A stretch of DNA of 64,000 nt from Macrophomina tecta (taxonomy: Eukaryota > Ascomycota > Dothideomycetes > Botryosphaeriales > Botryosphaeriaceae). The position numbers were made by a program, and so were the translations under genes. Within the stretch, counting starts at the first letter, position 1, and each line of letters opens with the position of its first letter. This document shows positions 10,227 to 22,046 of this stretch, piece after piece. The notes under the pieces were generated by a model. The model was not told the origin of the DNA and made no database searches. It saw only the letters and a program-made list of their open reading frames with translations. The stretch lies in NCBI GenBank assembly GCA_024180945.1, contig JAKSGN010000041.1, positions 3,348,001-3,412,000 on the forward strand, written 5' to 3'.

Positions 10227-13200
10227 TCACCTTAAGAAACCATCCCGGTCATACAAGCTCTGCGGTGTCCCCTGCTCGCTAGACGGCTGCATCGAACTCA
10301 GGACCTTGGGGGCCAAAACCTCCCTCCCCCTTGCACCAACAGCACCAGCCCTCGTCTTTCCCTTTCCCTTCGCTCCCGACGGCGTCCTATTCTCCGCATC
10401 CGAATCGAACGACTCCTGCTCCCCACCATCACAACCACCACCGCCTCTCGCCTTCGACCGCACCATCGGCGTCTCATACACATCCGGACTCCCTCCATCA
10501 GCCCTCGCCATTACCATCTCCCTCTCCCTCGTACTCGGACTCTCCCAAAACCCTTCTCCGTCCTCCCAAACTCTACTCTCAGGCCGCTCCATCCCTGCAA
10601 CCTTCCCAACAACCCCCTCAAAATCCCCACTATTCGCAATCTCTAGCTCCCGCCTCCCAAAAATATTCTCGCTCCCTGTGAGAATCAGGTCCGTCAGACT
10701 TGTACAGCTATCCTCGCCGCCAAGGAGGATTGCGCCACCATGCTGCGACAGCACCAAGCTCCCCGCACTTGCGCTGCTGCACCCGAGCCCGCTGCCGACG
10801 CCGCCTCCCAGCGCGAGACCAAGGCCGAAAGCGGGGCGTGTCGGGCTGCGGCTGGGCGCGGTGGGAGGGGGAGTCGTGCTCGCGGTGTTCGCGGTCGTCG
10901 CGGTGCTGGTCCGAGAGGCGGCGGTCGAAGCGGAGAAGGCGGTGCTGTTGTGCGAAGAAGAAGTTGGTGGCGGTGGCAGGGGCGGGGAAACGAGCGAGTA
11001 GGTGCTTGCGGGGACGCAGTGCTTGCTAGGGGAGACGATAGGATTCAGTTTGCTCTTCGACGACGCCTTGCTCTCCCTGCCGGCTTTGGTAGGCGAAGTG
11101 TTGGTGGCGGAGGAGGGGTACGTAGACGACGACTCGTTGTCAACCAGGCTCGCGCCCGTCGGTTCGCGGCCCAGTTGCCTATAGCGCTGGCTGGTGCGCG
11201 AGTTGTCACGCGCGTCCGAGTTCATGCGGCGGAGCGCGGCAACTGTTTTGCGGAGGTCGCGCGCGGGTTCGGCGCGCGGGCCTGTAAGGCCGGCGCGGGT
11301 TGGTGATATTTCGATACTGCGCCCTGGGTCGCGGGTCGAGAAGGAAGAGGCCGGTGGGGAGGAGGCTGTCTTTGCTCTCTTTACAGGGTCGGTTGGGGTG
11401 GTCTCTTGTGATTTGATGACGAGGGTCTTGGGAGAGCAGGAAGGCGAGTCGGCCTGAGATTGCTTGCGCTCGTGACTATGAGGAGGGGTGGCTGGTCTGC
11501 ACTCTCGTTTGACAGTCTTCGGAGAAGGCATGTCGAGGGTCGGATAGTTGAGAAGTGAAGAGACAGGATCGTACTCTAGGTCTTCCTTGCGCGGGCCTAG
11601 AGCCCCGTTGTTATCCTTGTGGCCAGCCCCAGAAGTGGTGTCATTTTCGGGGCCTGCTGTGAAAGTGATCTGAGAGGCGTTTGTGTTGACGGGACTAGGA
11701 TAAGTAGGTATGCTGAAAGCGGAACTACCACTCACTCCCGAATTCCGCCACTGTAGAGATCCATCAGAACTCTCTTGGTCATGCTTGGTAAGATAAAGTG
11801 TAGGAGATGCTGGCGCCAATGAAGCGCGAATATGAGTTGGTGAGAGGCGTATTTCTGGGGCAAAAACGCCAATGCTAGGTGGGCGCGGTAAAGTACGTGT
11901 ATCTAGGGAGATAATTTCACCTTCTTCTGAAGGCTTCTTCTTGTGGGTTGAGCCAGGCTCCTCCTCAATGCCATGCATGACAGCAGAACTATCAGAATTC
12001 ATCAGGGGCCCTGCTTGCATAGTGCTGAGGGATAGGCGAATGCAGTTCTGCCGGCGGTGGTATTTCTTCCTCTCAGGGCTCATCTTGGGGATGGCTGGCG
12101 TTCCGGATTGCATGGGCGTCGGATCCCACTGAAACGGATTGCCGTTGCTGCTACAAGAAGACGAGGCATTCGTTGACGTCCTGGAGAGCTGTTGTGCCAT
12201 GGTATGGTCGCTCACCGATTGATCCTGGTGGATAATGGAACGGCGACGCTCCGTTGGTGATCCATCGGATGACACCAAGGCGCGGGAATTACGGCGCGGA
12301 GTGCTTGGTGTTCCTCCCGTGAGGCTGTTACTGGGGTGATCGTTGAGGGATAATTGGCCCATGTTGTTGCTCTCGGCCTTGAGTTTGCCGTCCGTTTTTG
12401 AGTCGCTGCTGCCGTTGCGTGAGTGCGGATTGCTCGAAGTCATGTCAATGGCGAACTGTGCAACATTACTCCTGATCGATTCGTCACGAAAATGCTGAGT
12501 GGCAGAGAATTTTTCGACACTGTTGCGCGATTGAAATGGAGGAAGTGGCCTCGGTCCTTTCAGCACCAGTGACTTATGCAACTCATGACCAGGGCTCTGC
12601 CTCATTCTTGCATGTGGGCTTCTTTGTGTCGCTGGACTGTTAGCTATAAGTATTGAGCTGGTAGCAGATTCGAAACTAGAAGCAGAGCGCCGAGAGGGGC
12701 TGTAATCGACGTTGCTGATAGATCTCGTGTGACCCAGCCTCAATGGCAGAGGCGGTACGGGACTTTCAGGGGCCAAGCCAGACTGTCGGTAAATCAGGCT
12801 GAAGTTGCGACCCAACTGCTGTGAACCATTACTGGGCACGATCTCCCGGGAGGCTTCATTGGTGCTGTAGATGGAGGGCACGGAGTTGGATCTGCCTCTG
12901 CGTCTTGGAGACCGAATCACGGTACCGGAAGGGGATGGCACCGGGTTACTGAAGAGAGGAGCCGGTCGAAGTGCGCTTGTCAGATCAGGTGCGGAGTTTG
13001 GCTTGTTTGAACCAAACGAAGGGGGGCATAGCCTCTCAATAGGAGATCCTGACGTCAAATCGAGCCTTAGCCTCGGAGGATTCCCAGGACTCGAATCACC
13101 ATTCTCTTGCACTACTGGAGAGGAAATATCGAGCACTGGTCTGGGGCTTTCAATGATTGCTGAGAGGCGCGAGGCTCTGACTCGCTCGAGTTTAATATGT

Positions 13201-13646
13201 TTTGGAGGACGTGAACGACGCTTATGGAATGGCCAAACCTTCTTGTGCGAGCTTTGGCTGGGACTCGGAACGGGCTCGATAATGGTCGGAGGCTGGGTTG
13301 TCTGGGTTATCTTGGTTACAGAAGATTGGCCAAACGATTCCCTAGACGGCAAAACGCCCCATCCCGAAGAGGTATTGTTGTAAGGGAGAAAGGTATTCCG
13401 TCTCAGCACCTGGCGTGGCTTTGTGACTCCGTTTCCTTCCAATTGGACGTGCTGCTGGCCCAGTCTTATTCCTCTCTGTTCCAGGTCGGCCAGCAAGCGC
13501 TTATGAGCCCGGGTTGCACGGGTAAGCAGCCAAGTCATGCATACCAATGCAACGAGGATGATGGCTCCCGCTACACCGATGGCAATCCATACTCCTGGAG
13601 CGATGGTCGGAGGGCTACCCGCTTCTCGAGAGCGCAATAGCTGCAT
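10227..13646 (-). CDS. Large single-pass membrane protein with long low-complexity cytosolic tail
   Basis: Function not recognised. One uninterrupted frame gives 1,139 residues from ATG 13646. A hydrophobic helix (VWIAIGVAGAIILVALVCMT, about residues 19-42) near the N-terminus is followed at once by positive charges (TRATRAHKRLL). That suggests a short outside N-terminus and a roughly 1,090-residue cytosolic tail. The tail is rich in Ser, Pro and Arg, with many short RRxS/SP-type sites, as in fungal signalling or polarity scaffolds. No signal peptide or globular domain is visible. The stop TGA is embedded in a good splice donor (TTAAG|GTGAGT), so the true 3' end may use one more intron, for example to an acceptor near 10077, adding only two or three residues. 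The gene diverges from mannitol dehydrogenase. Confidence 0.75.
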   Translation of the reverse strand: MQLLRSREAGSPPTIAPGVWIAIGVAGAIILVALVCMTWLLTRATRAHKRLLADLEQRGIRLGQQHVQLEGNGVTKPRQVLRRNTFLPYNNTSSGWGVLPSRESFGQSSVTKITQTTQPPTIIEPVPSPSQSSHKKVWPFHKRRSRPPKHIKLERVRASRLSAIIESPRPVLDISSPVVQENGDSSPGNPPRLRLDLTSGSPIERLCPPSFGSNKPNSAPDLTSALRPAPLFSNPVPSPSGTVIRSPRRRGRSNSVPSIYSTNEASREIVPSNGSQQLGRNFSLIYRQSGLAPESPVPPLPLRLGHTRSISNVDYSPSRRSASSFESATSSILIANSPATQRSPHARMRQSPGHELHKSLVLKGPRPLPPFQSRNSVEKFSATQHFRDESIRSNVAQFAIDMTSSNPHSRNGSSDSKTDGKLKAESNNMGQLSLNDHPSNSLTGGTPSTPRRNSRALVSSDGSPTERRRSIIHQDQSVSDHTMAQQLSRTSTNASSSCSSNGNPFQWDPTPMQSGTPAIPKMSPERKKYHRRQNCIRLSLSTMQAGPLMNSDSSAVMHGIEEEPGSTHKKKPSEEGEIISLDTRTLPRPPSIGVFAPEIRLSPTHIRASLAPASPTLYLTKHDQESSDGSLQWRNSGVSGSSAFSIPTYPSPVNTNASQITFTAGPENDTTSGAGHKDNNGALGPRKEDLEYDPVSSLLNYPTLDMPSPKTVKRECRPATPPHSHERKQSQADSPSCSPKTLVIKSQETTPTDPVKRAKTASSPPASSFSTRDPGRSIEISPTRAGLTGPRAEPARDLRKTVAALRRMNSDARDNSRTSQRYRQLGREPTGASLVDNESSSTYPSSATNTSPTKAGRESKASSKSKLNPIVSPSKHCVPASTYSLVSPPLPPPPTSSSHNSTAFSASTAASRTSTATTANTASTTPPPTAPSRSPTRPAFGLGLALGGGVGSGLGCSSASAGSLVLSQHGGAILLGGEDSCTSLTDLILTGSENIFGRRELEIANSGDFEGVVGKVAGMERPESRVWEDGEGFWESPSTREREMVMARADGGSPDVYETPMVRSKARGGGGCDGGEQESFDSDAENRTPSGAKGKGKTRAGAVGARGREVLAPKVLSSMQPSSEQGTPQSLYDRDGFLR

Positions 13647-15119
13647 GCTTCCAAATCCGCTCCGGCTACCCCAATGAGAATGGTGTCGTTATCGAGCTCG
13701 TTCACCGGTTGCGGAAGGCATAGATACTGGTGACCGGAGAGGTCTAGATCTCGGCTGCTGATGTTAAAAGTCGAGCACGTGGCCACGCCGCGAAAGGTTT
13801 ACGGGTAAATTCCACGGCGCAGAGGCAACAACGGAGGGAGAAACGAAGACGACGGCGGAAGAGAAATCACGGCGAGGGACATGGTTGGAAAAAGGAAAGG
13901 CAAAATGCGGGCGGCGGGGAGACGACATGTGGCGTGTAATTTGATCTAGTCTGGCATGCAAAGCCTCCAAAACAAGAGCTACGGAATGTATTCGAGAGCA
14001 GATGAAGCACGACGCAACAATGGCAGAAGGCACGCAAGGGATGGGAAAAATTGAGTGTGGAAGACGGCTGGGAGAAATGCACCCTATAAGGCGCCTCCAG
14101 GCTCTGGCGGCCCAGGGTTGGAGCAGTGAGACACGGGGCCGCCTCGAGGCTCCAGGCACGCAGGCGGTAGCACATGCGGAAGAGTGCTACCGAGGAGCGA
14201 AAGCCGCGTGTTGGAGCAAAGGGAGCTGGCCGAGGGCGCACTTACATGCGTTGCTGGTCGTTGACGGCGGTGCGTTGCATATTGTTGTGGACGACTGCAG
14301 GCTGGAGATGTTGACATGTCGGTGCTGCATCTCAACCGACCAGCGGCGCTGGGCCAAGCAGCAGGCGTGCATCTTGGCGCTTAGGCATCCGGCAGACGGC
14401 GAAGTGTCATTGAGGCTAGACGCCACGGCCGCGGCAGACATCGGGGAGAGCAGTAGGGCGTGAGGGGTAAGGAAAGGTTAATGGAGCTGGAGGCTGCCGT
14501 AATTCGGCGACGGGCGCAGGCGGCTCACACACGCGACGAGCGGGAAGGGGAAAGACGAACACACCATCAGCAAGGTGCCGCTGGTCTGGCCACGCTGGCG
14601 GTTATGTCATATCGGCCGGGCTGTGTTGGTCAGCCCCGCGCAGAGGCGTTCGCGCGGGCGTGTGTCCGGCGCAGCAGGCTTGCCAGTGGGCCTGGCGGCG
14701 CGGCTGCACTCACTACAGCGGGGCGCTCAGTCGCTGGACGGGCGCGCAGGGCGCAATGGGTGCGAGGCGGAGGGCAATTGCAGTCGCTGGCAATCGGAGC
14801 TTTGCAGGCGGCAGCTGTTTGTCGCGATTGGGTCACGTCATCGCGGTTGGAGAGAGCAGCAGCAGGGGCCGCAATTGGCGCCGTGCGCCTCCCCGGGCTC
14901 CACCGGCGCGCTGCGAATGGAGCGTCACTGCCCCGCCAATTCAACCAGAGCTACCATCAGAGCTCGATCGCTCGACCCCTCCTTTAAAAGCGTCCCAACC
15001 CAGACTCTGCTCCCACTTCTCTCAATTCCTCTGCATCTCCGCCTGCCTCTTCTCCCGCACCGCATCCGCTCAATCGCCTTTGCCAATCCCTCTCCACCAA
15101 CCACCCACTACCCCTCACC
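13647..15119. other. Divergent promoter region of the membrane-protein gene and mannitol dehydrogenase
   Basis: About 1.47 kb, GC-rich in the middle (14.0-14.9 kb). No gene is supported. Its plus-strand end carries a STRE-like CCCCT, a TATA-like TTTAAAAG and a C/T-rich leader just before the mannitol dehydrogenase start, as in highly expressed fungal genes. Confidence 0.55.
14976..14990 (+). promoter_or_regulatory. Mannitol dehydrogenase core promoter: CCCCT plus TTTAAAAG
   Basis: CCCCT at 14976-14980 is followed 2 bp later by TTTAAAAG at 14983-14990, about 130 bp before the ATG at 15120. A pyrimidine-rich tract lies between them and the start codon. The arrangement resembles the cipC promoter. 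The match is seen; function is inferred. Confidence 0.45.
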
Positions 15120-16195
<1,076 letters not shown>

Positions 16196-17449
16196 ACTGC
16201 CAATCGCTCTTTGCGATTGAGTAACGATTGGATGGATATGTTGCGCTTGCAAGACGAAAAAGCTCTTGGTTAAATCTGGAGGGGGTGCTGCCACTTTTTT
16301 AAGCTCGCCTCGATAGATAAAGATTTTATGTGAAATGAATACCACTTTCTTCTGCTTCCACACTATAGCCTCATGTCTCTTCGAACGTTTGTGATTGTGG
16401 CTTCAAGAAAACATGTTGGATTGCGTAGCGCTCCGCCGGGTGATTGCTGAGAAGGATCTGTTTGAAATGTCGTTCAATGCTTGCATTGTCGAATGAGCAA
16501 ACCTTCCGACGTACACCAAGTACTTTCGAACACGTCCGTCATCTGAAGCTATGACCGTAACACCGCAGCAAAGAACGCACGTACGCACGCGCCACGCCCT
16601 GTTTACGTTGCCCGGTACTAAATGCTTGGCTTTGCTGCCCTAAAACCGGCCGCTCGTCACCGCTTTCCCATCAACCAAGCCTGAGTTTCCCCGACACTCC
16701 GGTACCTCTCTCGTATGTACATCCGGTCGTCCAACGACCCTGCGCACATCTTCCTTCACATGCCGACTGACTTGTCCTCCTCCTTCATGCCAAGGGAACA
16801 TGTGTCGGGCAATCACCTGCTTCCGCTGACTCAACATTCTAGACTGCTTGCCGATCCCATCATCTCATCCCACATCTTCACTGCAGCATTATTCCGATGC
16901 CCGCGGAGAGACAGGTTAATTTGTCCCAACGATCCGCCGCTCCCTCCATCCATCGTCCCTCCTCACGACCTCCGGATCCGCGCCTATAGCGCGGGTTCCT
17001 CCGGCAACATCCGAACGGAGAAATCATCTCTTGGCATAGCAAGGCGGACGTACGCATACCCAAGCTCGGTACCTGCTCATGTTTTTCTTTTTCTTTTTTT
17101 TTTGTTTCTCCTATCTCTCCTGTCTTGTGAGCGTGTTGGGGGGGAGTTTCAGTAGGGGAGTCCACGTATGTAGTCTAACTGGCATTGGCGGCCCAATGGA
17201 ACGGGAACGCTGCCGCCGCTGCCGCCGGTCAGCTAGTCTGTATGTATGTACACACGTACGTGCGCCTGTGTACGCACGGACGCTGTGATATTGAATGTAG
17301 GTCTGCCGGTCAGGATCAGCCCAGTCCAGCCAGCCACCGAGCCCATGTCGTACGACCATCTTCCTTCCCTTTCCTTCCCCCTTCCCCTCCCGCCCTCCCG
17401 GGGCTGCCGGAGAGAGCGGGTGAGGGAAGAAGGGGCCAGGGCGTCCGTT

Positions 17450-17472
17450 TGTGTGTGTGTGTGCGCGCGCGC
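17450..17472. repeat. Alternating (TG)n(CG)n tract
   Basis: A strictly alternating pyrimidine-purine run of about 23 bp: GT repeats that turn into GC repeats. Such tracts can adopt left-handed Z-DNA under torsion. It lies in a non-coding block. Confidence 0.7.
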
Positions 17473-20400
17473 TCTATATGGTGGGATGCCGCAGGGTGCC
17501 GGGCCAGGCACAAGGTACCCGAAGTCCCTTGTCTATTTTCGTACGCTGGCGTGCTGGGCGGTGTAAAATGAGGAGGGAGGGGAGGAAGGGTGCGTAGGGT
17601 GTGTGAGCCAATGGGCAGACGAAGTATCATTCGACGGCAAAAATGTGATTGGCCTGACTTTTTCTGTATTTTTGTATCTTACTCGAAAGACGGATGCCGA
17701 GAGGACATGTGCGCGTAGTATGTGTATAAGCCACCATCGCGACTCTCTGCGCGTGTCGCGAATGCGCAGGGCTGACAAGGGTTCGAGGAGACTATTGCTT
17801 TTTTTTTTTCTTTTTTTTCTCCCGCTCACTCATTTCCTTAGTCGTGAAAGGGATTCTGTGATTTCCCGAGGTACCGACGTTGTGGGAACGAGTTGTAGAA
17901 GCGTTACTAGATGGACTTGAGGTTGATACCAGCATGGAGATTATACTTTTTTTTTGCTTTTTGGTCAGGTTGCGGATCGGCAGCATGCGGTCGTTGGCTG
18001 GATGATCCTATTAAATGTTCCATGGTTGGAAGTGTGAGGGCGGAAGCAAAATGACCCGATGGTTAGGATCGTCATCGATAGTCAGAGTTCGAGATGCGAT
18101 GATTCCTTAGGAGTTACCCAGGACAGTGGTAACTGCTGATCACCTGCACTCCCGCCCACTTCCCCCAAATGAGCTGTCTCATTTGCCGTTCTTGGCAAGC
18201 AATGGTGCAAAGCTGCGTGTTCGGAAATCTACTCATGGAGCCACTATTGCATTGAGCTGGAAAGCATAGATCGAGTTGAAACCTTCGCTGAGGAGGTAAA
18301 TGTCTCGGCTGCCGTTGTGTTTAGTCCTTCAATCCCCCGCATGTTTCCTTAGAGTGTCGTTGTAACGCTTCTCGAATCTTGCGGCAATTCCTACTCTAAC
18401 CGCTAGACCAGAGTCAAAAGAAGTTAGTTGGCTAAAGCAGAAGGCTGTTAAATGGCCCGGCGAAGGGAAGGGAGCTCGGCCTCTACGATTGACACATGCT
18501 GAATGACAAATGTTCTCGCGTTTTAGTCCGTTCTATGACATTTGGACGCACGTAGAAGCCAGCTCCGCTTTGATTCTCACAATGACAAAAGGACCAGGTA
18601 GCGGTAAGTCTTGACCCGAGGCGTGCAAGGTTCTCCAACCTCACGTGAAACGCGGTCATGGAATCGTCAACATGATTAGCACGATCATGAAATTTGTGGG
18701 GGTGATGGGACCGGGTTAAGGGCTTAGATAGAGGAGCACGACCTGTTGAGCCAGCCACGAACCCGAAGAAATGACTAGCTCCCGTGATCTGCGTCGGGTG
18801 TTGGGGTTGCAGGAGCGCATGGTAGATGGAGGAGCTCTGCTGTGAAACATTGGCTTCTTGCTTTGCCAAGCTGCCCTCTGCAACCAAGACACTCTGAAAG
18901 TGGCGGAAGGACCTCCATAAGCTCCGCGGGTCATGAGGCTCGCCTGGCTGCTGGGGTAGCGGTGTGGAGGCCTCATTTGGCAGGCATGTTGACGTGGGTA
19001 CTCCGTACGGCTCTTGGTGGGTACCACTGTGATTGCTTTGCATGGCAATATTGGCAGCTGCCGACGCGGCTGTTCCGTTTGGATGGGCAAAGCAGCGCAC
19101 GCGAGCTGCGAGAACGTTGTACCATCTTCCCGGAGCGATTGAGGAAAAGGAAGGTTTCGTAGCACGGAACACGGAGCGAAATTCTAGAAAACTGTGGTGG
19201 TGGCTGAAAGGGGCAACGGATCGGGAAATTTTGGTGCTGTCAGCAGGATGGCAGCTGCAGATGACGCCTTGGGAGCTGCATGCGTCCTTATGCCAGCTGA
19301 TGGGCGTGGTTACATTGAGCGAGCTTAGGCGCTCAGCGAGATCCGACTGGCGGCTGCGGAGCGGGAGTGCCTGAAGCTAAGCGCCGTGCGTAGGAATGAC
19401 GAAATAGGGGTGGACAGTGCGAACAGAGCAAAGAGACGGACGTGGAATGAACACCGACAGCTATAGCGCGGCGATCTTAGAGCAATGCATGGACGGCCTT
19501 GACGACAGCCAAGAAAGGGTTGTAGACGGAAGTTGGCGAACGAGACGAGAGCCATGACGTGTTGCAAAAATAGAAACAGTGTCGCACGAACGGCCAAGCC
19601 TCAAGCCATGTCTTTGGTGAGCCCCAGGAAAAGGTCACCATCTCCCGTGCCCTACCCTATCCGGGCCAAGGCTCACTCTCAGGGTCCAGCAGCCTCAATC
19701 TATCCGAGGTGGCACAAATTGCCTTCCTCTGCGCTGGCTCCACCGCCCCAAACCGAGCGGCTTGGGGGGATCTGATGCAGCCATGGCAGCGGGCGGGAAA
19801 GCCCTACGGCGGCCAGAATGCAGAGCGGCCTCAGCGCGCGGCTGGCGGGCGTTTTTAAGGGCCCTGATGGAATCCTGACGCGCCGCCACCGGTGTCAGCA
19901 GAGTCCTGCAATGCCATTGACAGCTGCGCTGGCAGAGGTGGGTTTGAACGACCTGTGGAGAGCATCCGATCTTGCAAGGGGCGTGCAGCGCCAGGCGCCT
20001 GCATCTGCCGCAATCGCCGCGGTGGGTGGGCTGCTAGCCGGGAGGCCTTGAAAGCTAGACAGCGGCAAAGTCTGCAGAGCTAGTGAATCAATGTCGCGAT
20101 AGCTCGGATTAGGCAAACGCGCGTTGTTGAGGTCTGAGTTCGCATCGCAGCGCGCTCGGCGGTGGGGCGTTTTGTCCCGGCCTGCAGCTGGGCCGGGATC
20201 GCGGGAACTGGCGAGCGAGCGGCGGCGACAGAGGAGCGGGATTTTTGGCATGCGCTGGGACCGACACGCCGGTTGGAGACGATTGTGGCGCGCCGTGACG
20301 AGCGGGGTGATGGTGGAGAAGACGGCTCAGAGCATGTTCGCAGCGTCCACCGCCGCCGACGACCTTCCACCGTGCAGGATCGCGATATGCGCGGGCAGTC

Positions 20401-21204
20401 ACAAGATGAGGCGGCAAAGTCTAATAGATAGCAGCGGGCAGATCTCTCATGCGGAAGGTCGAGATAAGGAGCCTCGATGCAGCACCATGTCCGGCGCGGC
20501 CAAGCATCTTCAAGAAGCAAGGGCGCGGGGGCCAAGCTCTAGTGTCGACGAGCCCGCTCGAAGGCTCTGGCGACAACTGTAAAGCAGGAACACGCGTCGC
20601 CGCTCTCCACCAGATCCATCATGCGCGCTTCTGGCCAGGGAAAGACGGCGGAGCGGCCTCGCGCGGCGCCGCACGCCCCGAGCCCTGGTCGGGCAGCGCG
20701 AGCAAGGGACACCCCCATAGGTGATTAGGATATAAGTTAATGCCATGGGCTCAAGCCTGGAGGAGCGCAGCCGCAACCGGGCAGGCGCGGCTGCTGAGTA
20801 TCGAGCCTGATTCTGCACCGGCCGTGCGGCCTCGGCAGGCCGCTGGAGCATGCATGCATGTTGCGGAGAGCAGGCGAGCGCATGGACGCGGGCCTGGTGT
20901 TGAGGCCGGCCGGCATTTTGCGTGGAGCGAGCGAGCCATGGAAACCGGTGGAGCAGCAGCTCCAGATCGGCCGATTCGGGTCGCGTTCAAACATGGCAAA
21001 CGGCGGGCGCGGCCTGGGGCGACTGGGACGCTCACGGCCAGCAGTCGTCATTTTTGTGGAACCGGCGCGGTTTCAGCTGTGGAGAGGCAGCGCGCAGAGC
21101 AGCGCGCGCGGTGGTTGCGCAGCGGCAGTAGGCACGAGTAGTAGTAGAGCAGCGCGGCATGGCAGCTGGAGCTTGGGCGGCCGGCATGCAGGTGGGCAGT
21201 AGGC

Positions 21205-21232
21205 GGGCATGGGCATGGGCATGGATGGCATG
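21205..21232. repeat. Short tandem GGGCAT repeat
   Basis: Three GGGCAT units followed by a degenerate unit (GGATGGCAT). It lies in a non-coding GC-rich region, with no coding role seen. Confidence 0.6.
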
Positions 21233-21617
21233 GGGCAGGGCTGCCGGCAGGGCAGGGCTCTTCCGCATCGGTGACGCTGGAGAAGTTCTGCGCAGGCAGA
21301 GAACACAATGCCCTGCGGAGATCGTCTTTTTGCCTCAGCTGATCCGATTCGATTGCAGTGCGAGCCGGGGAGGCCCAGCTTCGACGCCCAGCAGCCGGCC
21401 GGTGCAGCTTCTAACGCGTTCCATTCTTGCAGCGCTCACCACGCTGCAACGTGCTTCACTGCTGCTGCACGGGCTTGCCGCCCCGGCGCTGCGCTTACGC
21501 CTTCCAGCAAGGCGCGCTCGCGAAGGCGGCTGACATTCTTTGCTGCGACCGTGTTTCCGATACCACTTATCCATCCCACATGGTACCACCGGCGCTCAAG
21601 CTGCCCAGCCTAAGCGA

Positions 21618-21623
21618 TATATA
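21618..21623 (+). promoter_or_regulatory. TATA-like box upstream of the 22047 gene
   Basis: TATATA about 425 bp before the ATG at 22047, followed by a long C-rich stretch that would form the 5' leader. It is the only TATA-like site in this GC-rich interval. Use is inferred. Confidence 0.3.
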
Positions 21624-22046
21624 CACTCTGCCGCGCCGCCCTGCCGCCGGCTCCGTCTGCCAGCTGCCAGCTGCCCTCTCTGTTCCGCACCTCACCTCCA
21701 GACGCCCCCATCGTCCCTTCGCCCTCGCGCCTCCCCTCAGGCCTCTGCAGGGCGCAGCCACCACAGCACGTACCGCTCCGGCCGCGCCGCCCCCGAGCGC
21801 CCGATCCACCCCAATCTCCCAGCTAGCCGTGAACAGCGAAGCGAACGCGAACAACGGCCCCCGAGAACGCGACCTCTCAGCCTCAGCCTCACCAATCTCC
21901 CCGAAACGGACCGTCCGCTGCCCCCATCGCCCGCGAGCCCTAGCCAGTCCCACCCAGTGATACTAAGAGAGACGCGCGACCGCATCAATCTCCGCTGTGC
22001 TGTCCCATCCCTGCCACTTTCTCTGTCTGCACACCGTTGATCTACA

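Larger units (their letters stand above)
16196..22046. other. 5.85-kb gene-empty block
   Basis: After the mannitol dehydrogenase 3' UTR (to about 16350), no gene can be supported on either strand up to 22047. Reading frames here are short, often start only at GTG/TTG, and lack known motifs or splice-consistent partners. The block holds pyrimidine-rich tracts near 17.09 kb and 17.8 kb, an alternating GT/GC tract at 17450-17472, a GC-rich part from about 18.5 to 21.4 kb, and a GGGCAT repeat at 21205-21232. A TATATA at 21618-21623 and a C-rich leader precede the next gene. The block may be a long promoter and 5' UTR with unrecognised introns, or contain non-coding transcripts. Confidence 0.5.

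Noticed and set aside
13571..13786. Possible upstream exon of the large membrane protein
   Set aside because: The frame starts with GTG and cannot be spliced to the membrane-helix frame without losing the sensible ATG at 13646.
18360..18415. tRNA-like A-box (TGGTCTAGCGGTTAG on the minus strand)
   Set aside because: The B-box-like TTCGA follows too closely and no acceptor stem or cloverleaf can be drawn.
18483..19172. 229-codon minus-strand open frame in the gene-empty block
   Set aside because: It opens with GTG rather than ATG, shows no domain, signal or splice partner, and lies in a region where both strands are open by chance.
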